A DNA stretch of 64,000 bases. It comes from Neobacillus sp. WH10 (GTDB taxonomy: Bacteria; Bacillota; Bacilli; Bacillales; Cytobacillaceae). Made by a program: the position numbers and the translations under genes. The stretch lies in the NCBI RefSeq assembly GCF_030123405.1, contig NZ_CP126110.1, positions 2,170,001-2,234,000 on the forward strand, written 5' to 3'. The notes beneath the pieces were generated by a model. The model was not told the origin of the DNA, did not search any database, and saw only the letters and a list, made by a program, of their open reading frames with translations. Below are positions 9,166-18,258 of this stretch, one piece after another (positions within the stretch are counted from its first letter, which is position 1; each line of letters opens with the position of its first letter).

Positions 9166-9308
9166 AATCGAAAAAGTTCACAGAATCGCCACAATTCAAC
9201 ATTTGTTAATATTAGTTAATTTCAAATTTGAAATCTCTATTCAAATATGAAATAATTTATTTTGAATAATCTAAAAATTTTGATTCTGTTGAAGGAAGGG
9301 TTATATGT

Positions 9309-11168
9309 GTGGTGTCCATGATTTTGGCTAATGATCAACTACTTCAAGCATATCAGTCTAGTTTTCTCTCTATTTACGATGAAATTATTGTAACGAATTT
9401 AAAAGGAAATATTTTATTTCGAAGTGGAAAACTGAAAAATTTTTGGTCAACAAACTCTACCTCACTTAAAGGAAGAACATTTACTGAATTAGAGGAAATT
9501 TCATTCTTTGGAGATCCCATTTTACTATTATTAAATAGAGAGTTACACTCTCTTCAATTAAAGGCTTGGAATGGCAGTACTATTCTAATATCCGTGTTTA
9601 TATCTAATGGTAATAGTGAAGATTTAATGTTATGGGGATTAAAAAGTATTTCCGATAATTTAATGGATTCAATTGAAATAACCGATGAGTCGGATACAAC
9701 ACACACTCCTTCAATGGTCGTCCATAGTCAAAAAATGAAAGATGTACTTAACACAATAGAAATGGTTTCAAAAGTTTCAACAACAGTTCTTTTATTAGGG
9801 GAATCTGGTGTAGGAAAAGAAATGTTTGCTAAAACGATTCATCAATTAGGAAATAGAAGGTCTAAACCTTTTATTGCAGTTAACTGTGGTGCAATTCCGG
9901 TAAATTTATTAGAAAGTGAATTATTTGGTTATGTCGGTGGAGCATTTAGTGGTGCAAACAAAAATGGTGCTCCCGGAAAATTTGAACTAGCAAATGAGGG
10001 GATTATTTTCCTCGATGAAATTGCAGAATTGCCACTGAACTTGCAGGTAAAGTTACTTCGAATTTTACAGGAAAAAGAAGTCACCCCTTTAGGTAGTTCA
10101 AAACGGATTCATATTGATGTCCAAATTATAGCTGCAACGAATCAATCATTAGAAAAAATGGTCATAGATGGACGATTTAGAGAAGACTTATATTATCGTT
10201 TAAATGTAGTACCAATTGAAATCCCTTCGTTACGGGAAAGAGTAGAAGAGATCCCGTACTTAATCTATCACTTCATAGCAAAGTATAATACTTTATATAA
10301 AAGAAACATCAATATTTTACCAGATGCTATTGATTTATTGTGTATTTACGATTGGCCGGGAAATGTTCGGCAATTAGAGAATACGATTGAAAGAATAGTT
10401 GTGACTAGTAGAGAATTGAACGTAGACTCAAGCTTAGTTTACAATTACATTCCTTGGAAAAAGGATGTTATCAAGGAACCTCCTATTATTGATCACATTA
10501 TGCCGCTGCAAGAAGCAGTTGATATGATTGAAGAACAGTTAATTAAAATGGCAATGGATAAATATAAATCGGTTAAACTTGCAGCAAAAGTACTTGATAT
10601 TAGTCAACCTACAATGAGTAGAAAATATAAAAAAATTCGTGAGAAAATTCAACACGAAACTCTCTCTCCTTCAAATAAAAGAAACATACTGGAGCAACAT
10701 CTAAATAAACAATTACGATCAATGGCTATTTTTACATCCGCTGTCATTCTTCCAGAAGAAATCTCTGAATTAGTGAATCATCGTGTTTCACTATCCAGCC
10801 CAACTTTTAACAAGGTTCAGAAAAAATTAACGAAAATACGAGAACAAGAAGGAATCATTGAGTGGGTCTACATTTTTAAAGCTTTAGATAATAATAAAAT
10901 GCTGACTATTGTAGCCGATGAAGATTTTGTGATTCCAGCTGGAAATTTATATGAAGGTCCGCCTGAAATGATGGAAGTAGCATTTGAGGCAATGAATGGA
11001 AAAGCAGGAGTAACCCCTTTATATAAAGATATTTACGGGGAATGGAAAACAAGTTTTGCTCCCTTAATGGATCATAACGGAAAAGTTGTGGCCATTATTG
11101 GGCTTGATCATAGTAGATCTTATATCGAAACAGAGTTAAAGAAAATAGAGAATATGTTAAAAGTGTAG
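9309..11168 (+). CDS. Sigma-54-dependent transcriptional activator with C-terminal sensor domain
   Basis: This 619-residue enhancer-binding protein has an N-terminal PAS-like region (about 1-110), then a sigma-54 AAA+ core (about 135-360) with Walker A GESGVGKE, and a Fis-type helix-turn-helix (about 400-450, KLAAKVLDISQPTMSRKYKK). After this an extra 150-residue C-terminal domain (IEWVYIFKALDNNKMLTIVADEDF onwards) looks like a CACHE/PAS-like ligand sensor. The sigma-54 contact loop reads GAFSGA instead of GAFTGA. GTG start with ggaaggg upstream. It is divergent from the N-demethylase operon, so it very likely activates 9150-9165 in response to an amine. Confidence 0.85.
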   Translation: MVSMILANDQLLQAYQSSFLSIYDEIIVTNLKGNILFRSGKLKNFWSTNSTSLKGRTFTELEEISFFGDPILLLLNRELHSLQLKAWNGSTILISVFISNGNSEDLMLWGLKSISDNLMDSIEITDESDTTHTPSMVVHSQKMKDVLNTIEMVSKVSTTVLLLGESGVGKEMFAKTIHQLGNRRSKPFIAVNCGAIPVNLLESELFGYVGGAFSGANKNGAPGKFELANEGIIFLDEIAELPLNLQVKLLRILQEKEVTPLGSSKRIHIDVQIIAATNQSLEKMVIDGRFREDLYYRLNVVPIEIPSLRERVEEIPYLIYHFIAKYNTLYKRNINILPDAIDLLCIYDWPGNVRQLENTIERIVVTSRELNVDSSLVYNYIPWKKDVIKEPPIIDHIMPLQEAVDMIEEQLIKMAMDKYKSVKLAAKVLDISQPTMSRKYKKIREKIQHETLSPSNKRNILEQHLNKQLRSMAIFTSAVILPEEISELVNHRVSLSSPTFNKVQKKLTKIREQEGIIEWVYIFKALDNNKMLTIVADEDFVIPAGNLYEGPPEMMEVAFEAMNGKAGVTPLYKDIYGEWKTSFAPLMDHNGKVVAIIGLDHSRSYIETELKKIENMLKV

Positions 11169-11200
11169 AAAAAATTTATTCTAGTGTTGAATAGAGAAAA

Positions 11201-11232
11201 GAAAAGGCTTGGAGAAACTCCGAGCCTTTTCT
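11201..11232 (+). terminator. Terminator after the first sigma-54 activator
   Basis: A fourteen-pair stem (gaaaaggcttggag with ctccgagccttttc, one G-T pair) closes an aaa loop and ends in tttt. Confidence 0.8.
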
Positions 11233-11348
11233 GACATGGTGAATTAGTACGTTATCAGACAAAAATCGACTGACATAATGTTCTATAATGAGAATTGTAT
11301 AGAAATAACAATGGTGCATTATCAAATTTTTTGGTTAGGAGAGATAAA

Positions 11349-13151
11349 GTGACTCAGTTATCAGAAATACAGGTCATTGCTCAGCAAGTAGCGGAGGCAA
11401 TTTCTGCGGCATTAAAAATTGAGGCGGAAATCGTTGATGAGACAATGACGGTTGTTGCTGGAACAGGGAAATTGAAAAGCAGAATTAATACAAAAGAAGA
11501 GGGGGGTGTGAAAGAAGCAGGATTTTTATACGGGAGAGTCCTGACAAACAATCGGGAATATGTTATAGAAAACGCGCGAATGGATCTCACCTATGACCCT
11601 TCTGTTTTACAGGGTGAAACAGAAGAGATTGCGGAGATTTGTTGTCCGATTCGATTTCAAGGGAGAGCAATCGGGGTAATCGGATTAATTGCACTTAATC
11701 AAGAGCAGCATTTGAATTTAATTGAACATCAAGATCAAATGTTGAAATTTCTATATCGTATGGCTGAATTGCTAGCTTCAAAGATTTCAGAAATGGCGAT
11801 GATGAAACAATGGAAAGTTATGACAGAGAAATTACAAACCATCATTGAATCGATTCATGAAGGAATTATTGCCATAGATGAGCGTGGAATACTGACACAC
11901 TGTAATCACACAGCTGAATTACTATTAAAGAGTTCAAAAGGCAAACTAATTGGACAACCTCTAGAAACCATTTTACCTGGGACACCCATGTTGAATGTAT
12001 TGAAGACAGGTACAGGATATGTCGAAAAAGAAGAGATGTACCCTTTAAATAACGACCAAATGCATTTTATCGTAACAGCCAAACCAATTAAATTAATGGA
12101 TAAGGTCAGTGGCGTCGTCTCCTCTTTTCGAGGTATTTCCGATGCTAGGAGGTTGGTTTACTCCCTAACAAACCATCATGAATTTTTCTTCCTATCAGAA
12201 ATAAAGGGGGAAAGTGATCGCTTAAAAATAGTAAAGGAACAGGCACGACATGTTGCAAATAGTGATTCGAATATTTTAATAACTGGTGAAAGCGGTACAG
12301 GAAAAGGACTATTCGCACGAGCCATTCACTTTTCAAGTAATCGTAAGTCTGGTCCATTTATTTCTGTCAATTGTGGGGCAATTCCTGAATCGTTGCTAGA
12401 AAGTGAGTTGTTCGGCTATACGAAAGGGGCGTTTACCGGTGCAAATCGGAATGGAAAAATAGGTAAATTTGAAATGGCAGATAACGGTACAATCTTACTT
12501 GATGAGATTGGAGATATGCCCTTACATCTTCAAGTGAAGTTATTACATGTGATCCAAAATAAAGAAATCGAAAGGGTCGGAAGTGTAAGTCCTATTCCTG
12601 TTAATATCAGAGTGATTGCTGCGACGAACAAAAATCTAGAGGAAATGGTAGCTGAACGAACCTTTCGCTCTGATTTGTTTTTTCGCTTAAATGTTATTCC
12701 GCTTCAAATTCCTCCTCTCAGAGAACGAAAATCAGACATTCCGATCTTAATGGAACACTTCTTAAAAGAACATATGCAAAAGCTGGGTAAAATGATCCAT
12801 TCTTTTTCACCTGAGGTTGTAGACATTTTTAAAAATTATCATTGGCCAGGTAATGTGCGTGAACTGGAAAATGCAGTTGAATATGCAGTTAATATGTCGA
12901 GTGAGAAAGTACTACATCTAGAAAACATTCCTAGACGCATGATTCAAACTGAACAGAAAAATATGGGGTCGTCAACTTTAAAAGAAAGACTTCTTTACCA
13001 TGAAGGCGAAATAATAAGAGAGATGTTAAATCGATATGGCAGTACAGTTGAAGATAAAAAACGAATTGCTGCTGAATTAAATATTAGTTTGGCAACGCTT
13101 TATAGAAAAATTGAAGAAAACAAGTTTCTCAATTTCGAGAAAAATTTCTGA
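11349..13151 (+). CDS. Sigma-54-dependent transcriptional activator (GAF-PAS-AAA-HTH)
   Basis: This 600-residue enhancer-binding protein has an N-terminal GAF-like sensor (about 1-170), a PAS domain (about 175-280, IIESIHEGIIAIDERGILTH), and a AAA+ core with GESGTGKG, a canonical GAFTGA loop and the WPGNVRELEN motif. A C-terminal Fis-type helix-turn-helix ends in SLATLYRKI. I chose GTG 11349 because taggagag lies just upstream; the more distal TTG at 11295 has no ribosome site. It is followed 140 bp later by a perfect sigma-54 promoter and an amine-catabolism operon, which it presumably controls. Confidence 0.85.
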   Translation: MTQLSEIQVIAQQVAEAISAALKIEAEIVDETMTVVAGTGKLKSRINTKEEGGVKEAGFLYGRVLTNNREYVIENARMDLTYDPSVLQGETEEIAEICCPIRFQGRAIGVIGLIALNQEQHLNLIEHQDQMLKFLYRMAELLASKISEMAMMKQWKVMTEKLQTIIESIHEGIIAIDERGILTHCNHTAELLLKSSKGKLIGQPLETILPGTPMLNVLKTGTGYVEKEEMYPLNNDQMHFIVTAKPIKLMDKVSGVVSSFRGISDARRLVYSLTNHHEFFFLSEIKGESDRLKIVKEQARHVANSDSNILITGESGTGKGLFARAIHFSSNRKSGPFISVNCGAIPESLLESELFGYTKGAFTGANRNGKIGKFEMADNGTILLDEIGDMPLHLQVKLLHVIQNKEIERVGSVSPIPVNIRVIAATNKNLEEMVAERTFRSDLFFRLNVIPLQIPPLRERKSDIPILMEHFLKEHMQKLGKMIHSFSPEVVDIFKNYHWPGNVRELENAVEYAVNMSSEKVLHLENIPRRMIQTEQKNMGSSTLKERLLYHEGEIIREMLNRYGSTVEDKKRIAAELNISLATLYRKIEENKFLNFEKNF

Positions 13152-13166
13152 AAATTGAGAAACTTG
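13121..13166. promoter_or_regulatory. 15-bp inverted repeat with CodY-box-like core
   Basis: The arms caagtttctcaattt (13121-13135) and aaattgagaaacttg (13152-13166) are perfect complements spanning the activator's stop codon. No T run follows on the plus strand. Nested inside, AAATTTCTGAAAATT (13142-13156) differs at one base from the CodY consensus AATTTTCWGAAAATT. It may be a hairpin, a CodY site or both. Confidence 0.4.
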
Positions 13167-13293
13167 TACGAGTAAACTCCTAAAATAGACTATTGTGAAC
13201 TAACAGTACTGAAAACGTATGATTTTTCTCATTTTTGCGAAATGACATGCAGGCTTTTTTGATTCAAACAGTATTATAGCGCATTTTTCAATT

Positions 13294-13309
13294 TGGCACG
13301 GTAATTGCA
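13294..13309 (+). promoter_or_regulatory. Canonical sigma-54 (-24/-12) promoter
   Basis: The sequence TGGCAC-GGTAA-TTGCA matches the sigma-54 consensus at every key base, with GG and GC ten bases apart. Transcription should begin about 13320, just over 100 bp before the aminotransferase gene. Confidence 0.9.
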
Positions 13310-13425
13310 TATGTAGTAAGAGAAAGAGATCAGGAGAACGGTGATTCTCATGCCTCATTAATGTTGAAAATCATGAATCCATGGATTTTAGAGGCATTAA
13401 AAAATTTTAAAAGGTGGTAATACGC

Positions 13426-14811
13426 ATGGAAGTTAAAACTGTGTCAAACCAAATTGAGATTGATCATTTAGTGGAATTAGATCGAAAACATTTCTTACAT
13501 CCTACAACCATGCCGAAAACTCATGCAGAACAAGGTCCAAAAATTATTTTTTCAGAAGGAAAAGGAATCTATGTTAAAGATGTATATGGTGATACATATA
13601 TTGACGGGGTATCAATGCTATGGAATGTGAATTTAGGACATGGCCAACAAGAATTGGCCGAAGCAGCAAAAAATCAAATGGCAAAATTGGCATTCAACTC
13701 AAATTTTATCAGCTATTCCAATGAACCTGCTATTCGTCTAGCAGAGAAGTTAGTTTCCATTGCACCAGGAGATTTACACTCTGTCTTTTATACCTCGGGG
13801 GGATCAGAATCGAATGATACAGCCATAAAATTATCGAGGTTCTACTGGCAAATAAAGGGTAAGCCAGAGAAGCGGAAAATAATAGCCTTAGAGAATGGAT
13901 ATCACGGTGTAACAATTGCTGCCCAAACAGCAACTTCAATTCCTAATTTCCATACATTTGCTAATTCGGCGATATCAGAGGTTTTTCATGCGAAGCCTCA
14001 CCTGACAAACTGTGAAATGGGAGACAAGAATGACCCGAATTATAACGGATGTATCAGGGATATTGTTGAACGTGAAGGGGCTGATACCGTTGCTGCAATC
14101 ATTCTAGAACCTGTGCAGGGTTCAGGTGGTGTACATATTCCACCAAATGGGTATATTCAAGCAGTTCGAGATCTTTGTGATGAATTTGGGATCCTTTTCC
14201 TTGCTGATGAAGTTATTTGCGGGTTTGGCCGGACAGGTAAGATGTTTGGCGTTGATAATTGGGAGGTTGTTCCGGATTTATTGTGCTTTGCTAAAGGGGT
14301 ATCAAGCGGCTATTCCCAATTAGGCGGTGTTCTTCTTCGCGAGGAAATTCATCAAACGATTACTCAATATGAAGGACTATTAAGCCATGGTTTCACATAT
14401 AGCGGGCATGCGACATCGTGTGCAGTAGCATTAAAAACGATTGAAATTATCGAAAGAGAAAATCTTGTAGAGCATACCAAAAATATGGAACTAGAATTGA
14501 TAAAAGGATTCGAATTTTTAAAGAAAAACCACAAGATTGTGACTAAAGATCGAGCAATCGGCCTTCTATCTGCCTTTGAATTGTATGAAGATCCAGATTC
14601 AGATAAGCCATTCGATATATCGGTCCAGGCAGCCTCGAAGGTAGGAGAGGAGTGCTTTAAACGCAAGCTTCTTATTCGGCCAATCCGGGTCGCAGAAGGT
14701 AAGAATATCATTGCTGTTGCACCTCCGCTTATTATTCAAAAAGAAGAAGTGGAAGAGATTATTAATATACTAGACGTTTCACTCACGACTTTTACAAAAA
14801 AATGGTGCTAA
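13426..14811 (+). CDS. Class III PLP-dependent aminotransferase
   Basis: This 461-residue omega-amino-acid/diamine-type transaminase has the family features: SGGSESNDTAIKLSR for cofactor phosphate binding, ILEPVQGSGGVHIPP, the FLADEVICGFGRTGKMF aspartate motif, and catalytic Lys290 in FAKGVSSGY. I start it at ATG 13426, eight bases after ggtgg; the GTG at 13414 overlaps that site. It is first in a sigma-54-controlled operon with an acylase, an aldehyde dehydrogenase and a permease. It probably converts a primary amine or omega-amino acid to the aldehyde oxidised by the dehydrogenase. The substrate is not readable from sequence. Confidence 0.9.
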   Translation: MEVKTVSNQIEIDHLVELDRKHFLHPTTMPKTHAEQGPKIIFSEGKGIYVKDVYGDTYIDGVSMLWNVNLGHGQQELAEAAKNQMAKLAFNSNFISYSNEPAIRLAEKLVSIAPGDLHSVFYTSGGSESNDTAIKLSRFYWQIKGKPEKRKIIALENGYHGVTIAAQTATSIPNFHTFANSAISEVFHAKPHLTNCEMGDKNDPNYNGCIRDIVEREGADTVAAIILEPVQGSGGVHIPPNGYIQAVRDLCDEFGILFLADEVICGFGRTGKMFGVDNWEVVPDLLCFAKGVSSGYSQLGGVLLREEIHQTITQYEGLLSHGFTYSGHATSCAVALKTIEIIERENLVEHTKNMELELIKGFEFLKKNHKIVTKDRAIGLLSAFELYEDPDSDKPFDISVQAASKVGEECFKRKLLIRPIRVAEGKNIIAVAPPLIIQKEEVEEIINILDVSLTTFTKKWC

Positions 14812-14948
14812 GTTTCGGCTGAAAAATACAATCCAAAGTTGATGGGGGAAACGGGAATTTAGTCAGATAAACAGCCAAAACAGACGGGAAAAAATCAGTA
14901 ACCTAAAATCGTGCCAAGCGGTCAAATGCTTAGAAAGTGTGGTTAGCG

Positions 14949-16034
14949 ATGATAAAAAAGTTGATTCTTCAAGGTTCCGCTAAAGAAATTGGAAGGCAGT
15001 ATGGATCGCAGGCAAGTGAACAAGTAATGCAAAGCTTAGAAACATATGAAAAACTTTTTTATGGATACAAAAAGTTAACATGGAAACAAGCTAGAGAGGT
15101 TGCATTACGACATGTAAATGCTATAGACAAGCTCGATCACCAGTTAATAGAGGAAATGGAAGGAGTGGCAGAGGGAGCGGGGGTTGATTTTGAAGATATC
15201 TTAGCCCTTAATGCGAGGAGTGAGATTGCATTGGCCGATTATCAGGGCAGTAATTTTTCGGATGGCTGTACAGCAATCGCCATTACATCACCACTTATTG
15301 AAGAGACCATTATTGGGCAAAACTGGGATTGGAAAGCACAGCAAAAAAACAGTCTATTATTATTAGAGATTCATAAACCGTCAAAGCCCATTGTAAAAAT
15401 GGTGACCGAAGGAGGGATGATTGGAAAAATTGGCTTTAATTCAAATGGGTTAGGTGTTTGTTTTAATGCCTTATTAACAAACAAAAGTAGTGACACTATA
15501 CCCATTCACATTGGGCTGAGGGCAGTGTTGGATTCCTATTCCTTATCTGAAGCTATTTCTAAAATAAAGGGGGGAAATATTGCAGCTGCAGCCAGCTATT
15601 TAATTGGATACGATGACCAAAAAGGCAATGGGATAGCCGTAAATGTCGAGGTTTCCCCGTTTGGAATAGATTTGGTTGGAGAAAATGATGGGAGATTGGT
15701 TCACACGAATCATCTACTTTCTCATTCATTAAAAAAGAATGGTTTAACCGACATGAATGAGTATATATTCGAAGATTCTATGCTGCGAAAAAAACGTGCA
15801 GAGCAACTAATCAGCAGAAAAATAATGAACAAGGAACCTCTTAATATGGAGGCATTTAAAGAGTGGTTTTCGGACCAATTTAATGCACCAAATTCTATCA
15901 ATCACTTTGAAAACGAGTTTGTGCCAGAGCATAGGCGTATGGAAACCGTATTCTCCATCATTATGAATCTATCGAAAAAGAAAATGCTGCTTTGCATAGG
16001 AAAACCATCTGAGTCGTATTATGAAGAAGTTTAA
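14949..16034 (+). CDS. C45-family acylase (isopenicillin N acyltransferase-like)
   Basis: This 361-residue N-terminal-nucleophile hydrolase relates to acyl-CoA:6-aminopenicillanic-acid acyltransferase. Autocleavage is expected before Cys107 in SDGCTAIAI, with the downstream GQNWDWK block and GKIGFNSNGLGVCFNAL also typical. It would hydrolyse or transfer an amide-linked acyl group. The ATG at 14949 has only a weak ribosome site; GTG 14937 is an alternative adding four residues. It lies between the aminotransferase and the aldehyde dehydrogenase, suggesting the pathway begins from or protects an N-acylated amine. This role is inference. Confidence 0.8.
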   Translation: MIKKLILQGSAKEIGRQYGSQASEQVMQSLETYEKLFYGYKKLTWKQAREVALRHVNAIDKLDHQLIEEMEGVAEGAGVDFEDILALNARSEIALADYQGSNFSDGCTAIAITSPLIEETIIGQNWDWKAQQKNSLLLLEIHKPSKPIVKMVTEGGMIGKIGFNSNGLGVCFNALLTNKSSDTIPIHIGLRAVLDSYSLSEAISKIKGGNIAAAASYLIGYDDQKGNGIAVNVEVSPFGIDLVGENDGRLVHTNHLLSHSLKKNGLTDMNEYIFEDSMLRKKRAEQLISRKIMNKEPLNMEAFKEWFSDQFNAPNSINHFENEFVPEHRRMETVFSIIMNLSKKKMLLCIGKPSESYYEEV

Positions 16035-16051
16035 TAGCTGGAGGTAATGTG

Positions 16052-17479
16052 ATGTTGTATATAAATGGGGAATGGAGACATTCCCTTTCTGGGAATACGC
16101 TCGATATTTATAATCCTGCTACTGGTGAAAAAATATCTAATGTAGCTTATTGTGGTAAAGAAGAAACTAGAGAAGCGATTGAAAAAGCACACGATGCATT
16201 TCAAACTTGGAAGCAAACAACTGGTCAGGAGAGGGCACAATTATTAAAGAAAGTTGCTGATTTAATCAGAGAAAATGGGGAAGAAATCGCACAAACCATC
16301 ACGAAGGAAATGGGAAAACCGATTACAGAAGCAAGACGCGAGATCATAAGCGGATCCAATTATGTGGAGTGGTTTGCTGAAGAAGCAAAGAGGATTTATG
16401 GAGAAACCATTCCTGCTCCACAAATTGATAAACATTTAATGCTGGTTCAACAACCAATTGGAGTAGTAGGAGCGATTACACCCTGGAATTATCCATTATC
16501 AATGGTAACTAGGAAGATAGCACCGGCATTAGCGGCGGGCTGTACGGTGGTTTTAAAGCCTGCCCCATCCACTCCATTAACCGCGATAAAAGTATTCGAA
16601 TGCTTTTATAAAGCTGGTTTGCCAAAGGGAGTTGTCAATTTAGTTATCGGCCCTGCAGAAGAAATTGGTGCTGAATTAACGAGTAATCCGCTTGTTCGTA
16701 AAATTACCTTTACCGGGTCAACAACTGTTGGGAAAAAACTTATACGAGATTCAGCGGACACAGTAAAAAAAATTTCAATGGAACTCGGAGGCCATGCGCC
16801 GTTTATCGTGTTTGAAGATGCAAATATGGATGCTGCTGTTGAAGGAGCAATCAGTACAAAATTTGTGAATAATGGCCAAACATGTATTTGTACAAATCGT
16901 ATTTATGTGGCAGAGGAAATTGCAGAGGAATTTGGGGAAAAGCTTGCAGCGAAAGCTTTACAATTAATCGTCGGGAATGGCCTAAATGAAAGCACTCAAG
17001 TAGGCCCTCTTATTAATGAACAGGCTTTAAAAAAGGTCGATAGTCATGTGAAAGATGCTATTGCACATAATGGAGAAATTCTTTGTGGTGGGGAAAGGAT
17101 GGAATTTTCAAATCTAAATGGTTGTTTTTATAAACCAACAGTCATTAATCATGCGAATGACAGGATGAAAATTGCACAGGAAGAAACCTTTGGTCCAGTT
17201 GTACCCATTTTCACTTTCAAAAGTGAAGGAGAAGTGATTGAAAAAGCAAATAATACAAACTATGGGCTTGCAGCGTATTGCTATACAAGTGATTTGGGTA
17301 GAGGGTTACGTATGATGCGTGAACTAGACTATGGAATTGTTGGCATAAATGACCCGGCCCCTATTGTTACTCAATCTCCTTTTGGTGGTCTCAAAGAAAG
17401 CGGAATTGGAAAAGAAGGAGGAAAACAAGGTATTCAAGAGTATCTTGAAAAGAAGTTTGTTTCGATCCTTATTGGATAG
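16052..17479 (+). CDS. NAD(P)-dependent aldehyde dehydrogenase (GabD-like)
   Basis: This 475-residue aldehyde dehydrogenase has general base Glu244 in MELGGHAPF, catalytic Cys278 in NNGQTCICTNR, cofactor motif FTGSTTVGKKL and the PFGGLKESGIG C-terminal block. It is closest in feel to succinate-semialdehyde or related omega-oxo-acid dehydrogenases. The ATG at 16052, seven bases after ggagg, is preferred to GTG 16049. It is 17 bp after the acylase gene. With the operon's transaminase it forms a GabT/GabD-like pair that turns an amine into a carboxylic acid. Confidence 0.9.
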   Translation: MLYINGEWRHSLSGNTLDIYNPATGEKISNVAYCGKEETREAIEKAHDAFQTWKQTTGQERAQLLKKVADLIRENGEEIAQTITKEMGKPITEARREIISGSNYVEWFAEEAKRIYGETIPAPQIDKHLMLVQQPIGVVGAITPWNYPLSMVTRKIAPALAAGCTVVLKPAPSTPLTAIKVFECFYKAGLPKGVVNLVIGPAEEIGAELTSNPLVRKITFTGSTTVGKKLIRDSADTVKKISMELGGHAPFIVFEDANMDAAVEGAISTKFVNNGQTCICTNRIYVAEEIAEEFGEKLAAKALQLIVGNGLNESTQVGPLINEQALKKVDSHVKDAIAHNGEILCGGERMEFSNLNGCFYKPTVINHANDRMKIAQEETFGPVVPIFTFKSEGEVIEKANNTNYGLAAYCYTSDLGRGLRMMRELDYGIVGINDPAPIVTQSPFGGLKESGIGKEGGKQGIQEYLEKKFVSILIG

Positions 17480-17511
17480 TTCTTCTACAAAGTGAGTGAG
17501 GAGGATATGTT

Positions 17512-18177
17512 ATGAGTAATGAAAATAGGAATTTAGAATTTAAGGAGGAGCAGATAGTAAACAATACAGATCTAATCATACGTAATAGTCGCCCGGAGGA
17601 CGCAGAACGAATAGCTGAACTTGCACGAAAATGTTTTGATCCTCCTGAAATAGCTTTTACAAAAGAAAATTTTTTAAGTCAAATTGAACATTTTCCGAAA
17701 GGACAATTTTGTGTTGAATTTAATGGTGAAATCATCGGTTCATGCTCAAGTGTAATCGTGAATATTGAAGAATATCCTAAGTATCATACGTTGGCTGAGA
17801 TATCAGACAATGGTAATATCAGGAACCACAACCCTAATGGAAAAAACCTATACGGAATAGATGTAATTGTACATCCAAAATTTCGAGGATTGAAAATTGG
17901 TAAGGGTTTTTATAATACTCGAAGAAAATTATGTGAAAATCTCGGCTTACATTCTGTTATGTTTGGTGGGAGAATTCCAAACTATCATAAATATGCTGAC
18001 AAATTAACAGCGGATAATTATGTGAGCAAAGTAATACAGAATAATATATTTGATCCTGTATTAACATTTCAATTAAAAAATGGATTTCTATATAAATATA
18101 TCTTACCTAATTATATTCCTACGGACCATGAATCCATGTATTTTGCGACTTTTATGGAATGGGTAAATAGTAATTAA
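17512..18177 (+). CDS. GNAT-family N-acyltransferase
   Basis: This 221-residue acetyltransferase has an RNSRPEDAERIAELARKCF N-terminal block and the acetyl-CoA pyrophosphate loop HPKFRGLKIGKGFY. It resembles the GNAT half of Bacillus proteins fused to a nitrilase domain, but here the nitrilase part is absent. A gaggagg site precedes the ATG. Within the amine operon it may acetylate the substrate or an intermediate, in opposition to the C45 acylase. The acceptor is unknown. Confidence 0.75.
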   Translation: MSNENRNLEFKEEQIVNNTDLIIRNSRPEDAERIAELARKCFDPPEIAFTKENFLSQIEHFPKGQFCVEFNGEIIGSCSSVIVNIEEYPKYHTLAEISDNGNIRNHNPNGKNLYGIDVIVHPKFRGLKIGKGFYNTRRKLCENLGLHSVMFGGRIPNYHKYADKLTADNYVSKVIQNNIFDPVLTFQLKNGFLYKYILPNYIPTDHESMYFATFMEWVNSN

Positions 18178-18217
18178 TTAAAGTCTTTCGTTTTTCAAGT
18201 AGGTTGTTAACAAAAAA

Positions 18218-18231
18218 TGAAATCGCTTTCA
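18218..18231. promoter_or_regulatory. Candidate cre (CcpA-binding) site
   Basis: The sequence TGAAATCGCTTTCA fits TGWNANCGNTNWCA completely and is nearly palindromic. It overlaps an in-frame ATG at 18217, supporting a later true start of the permease and placing the site in its leader. Confidence 0.45.
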
Positions 18232-18258
18232 TCACCAATTAAAGGAGAGATGGTAAGG

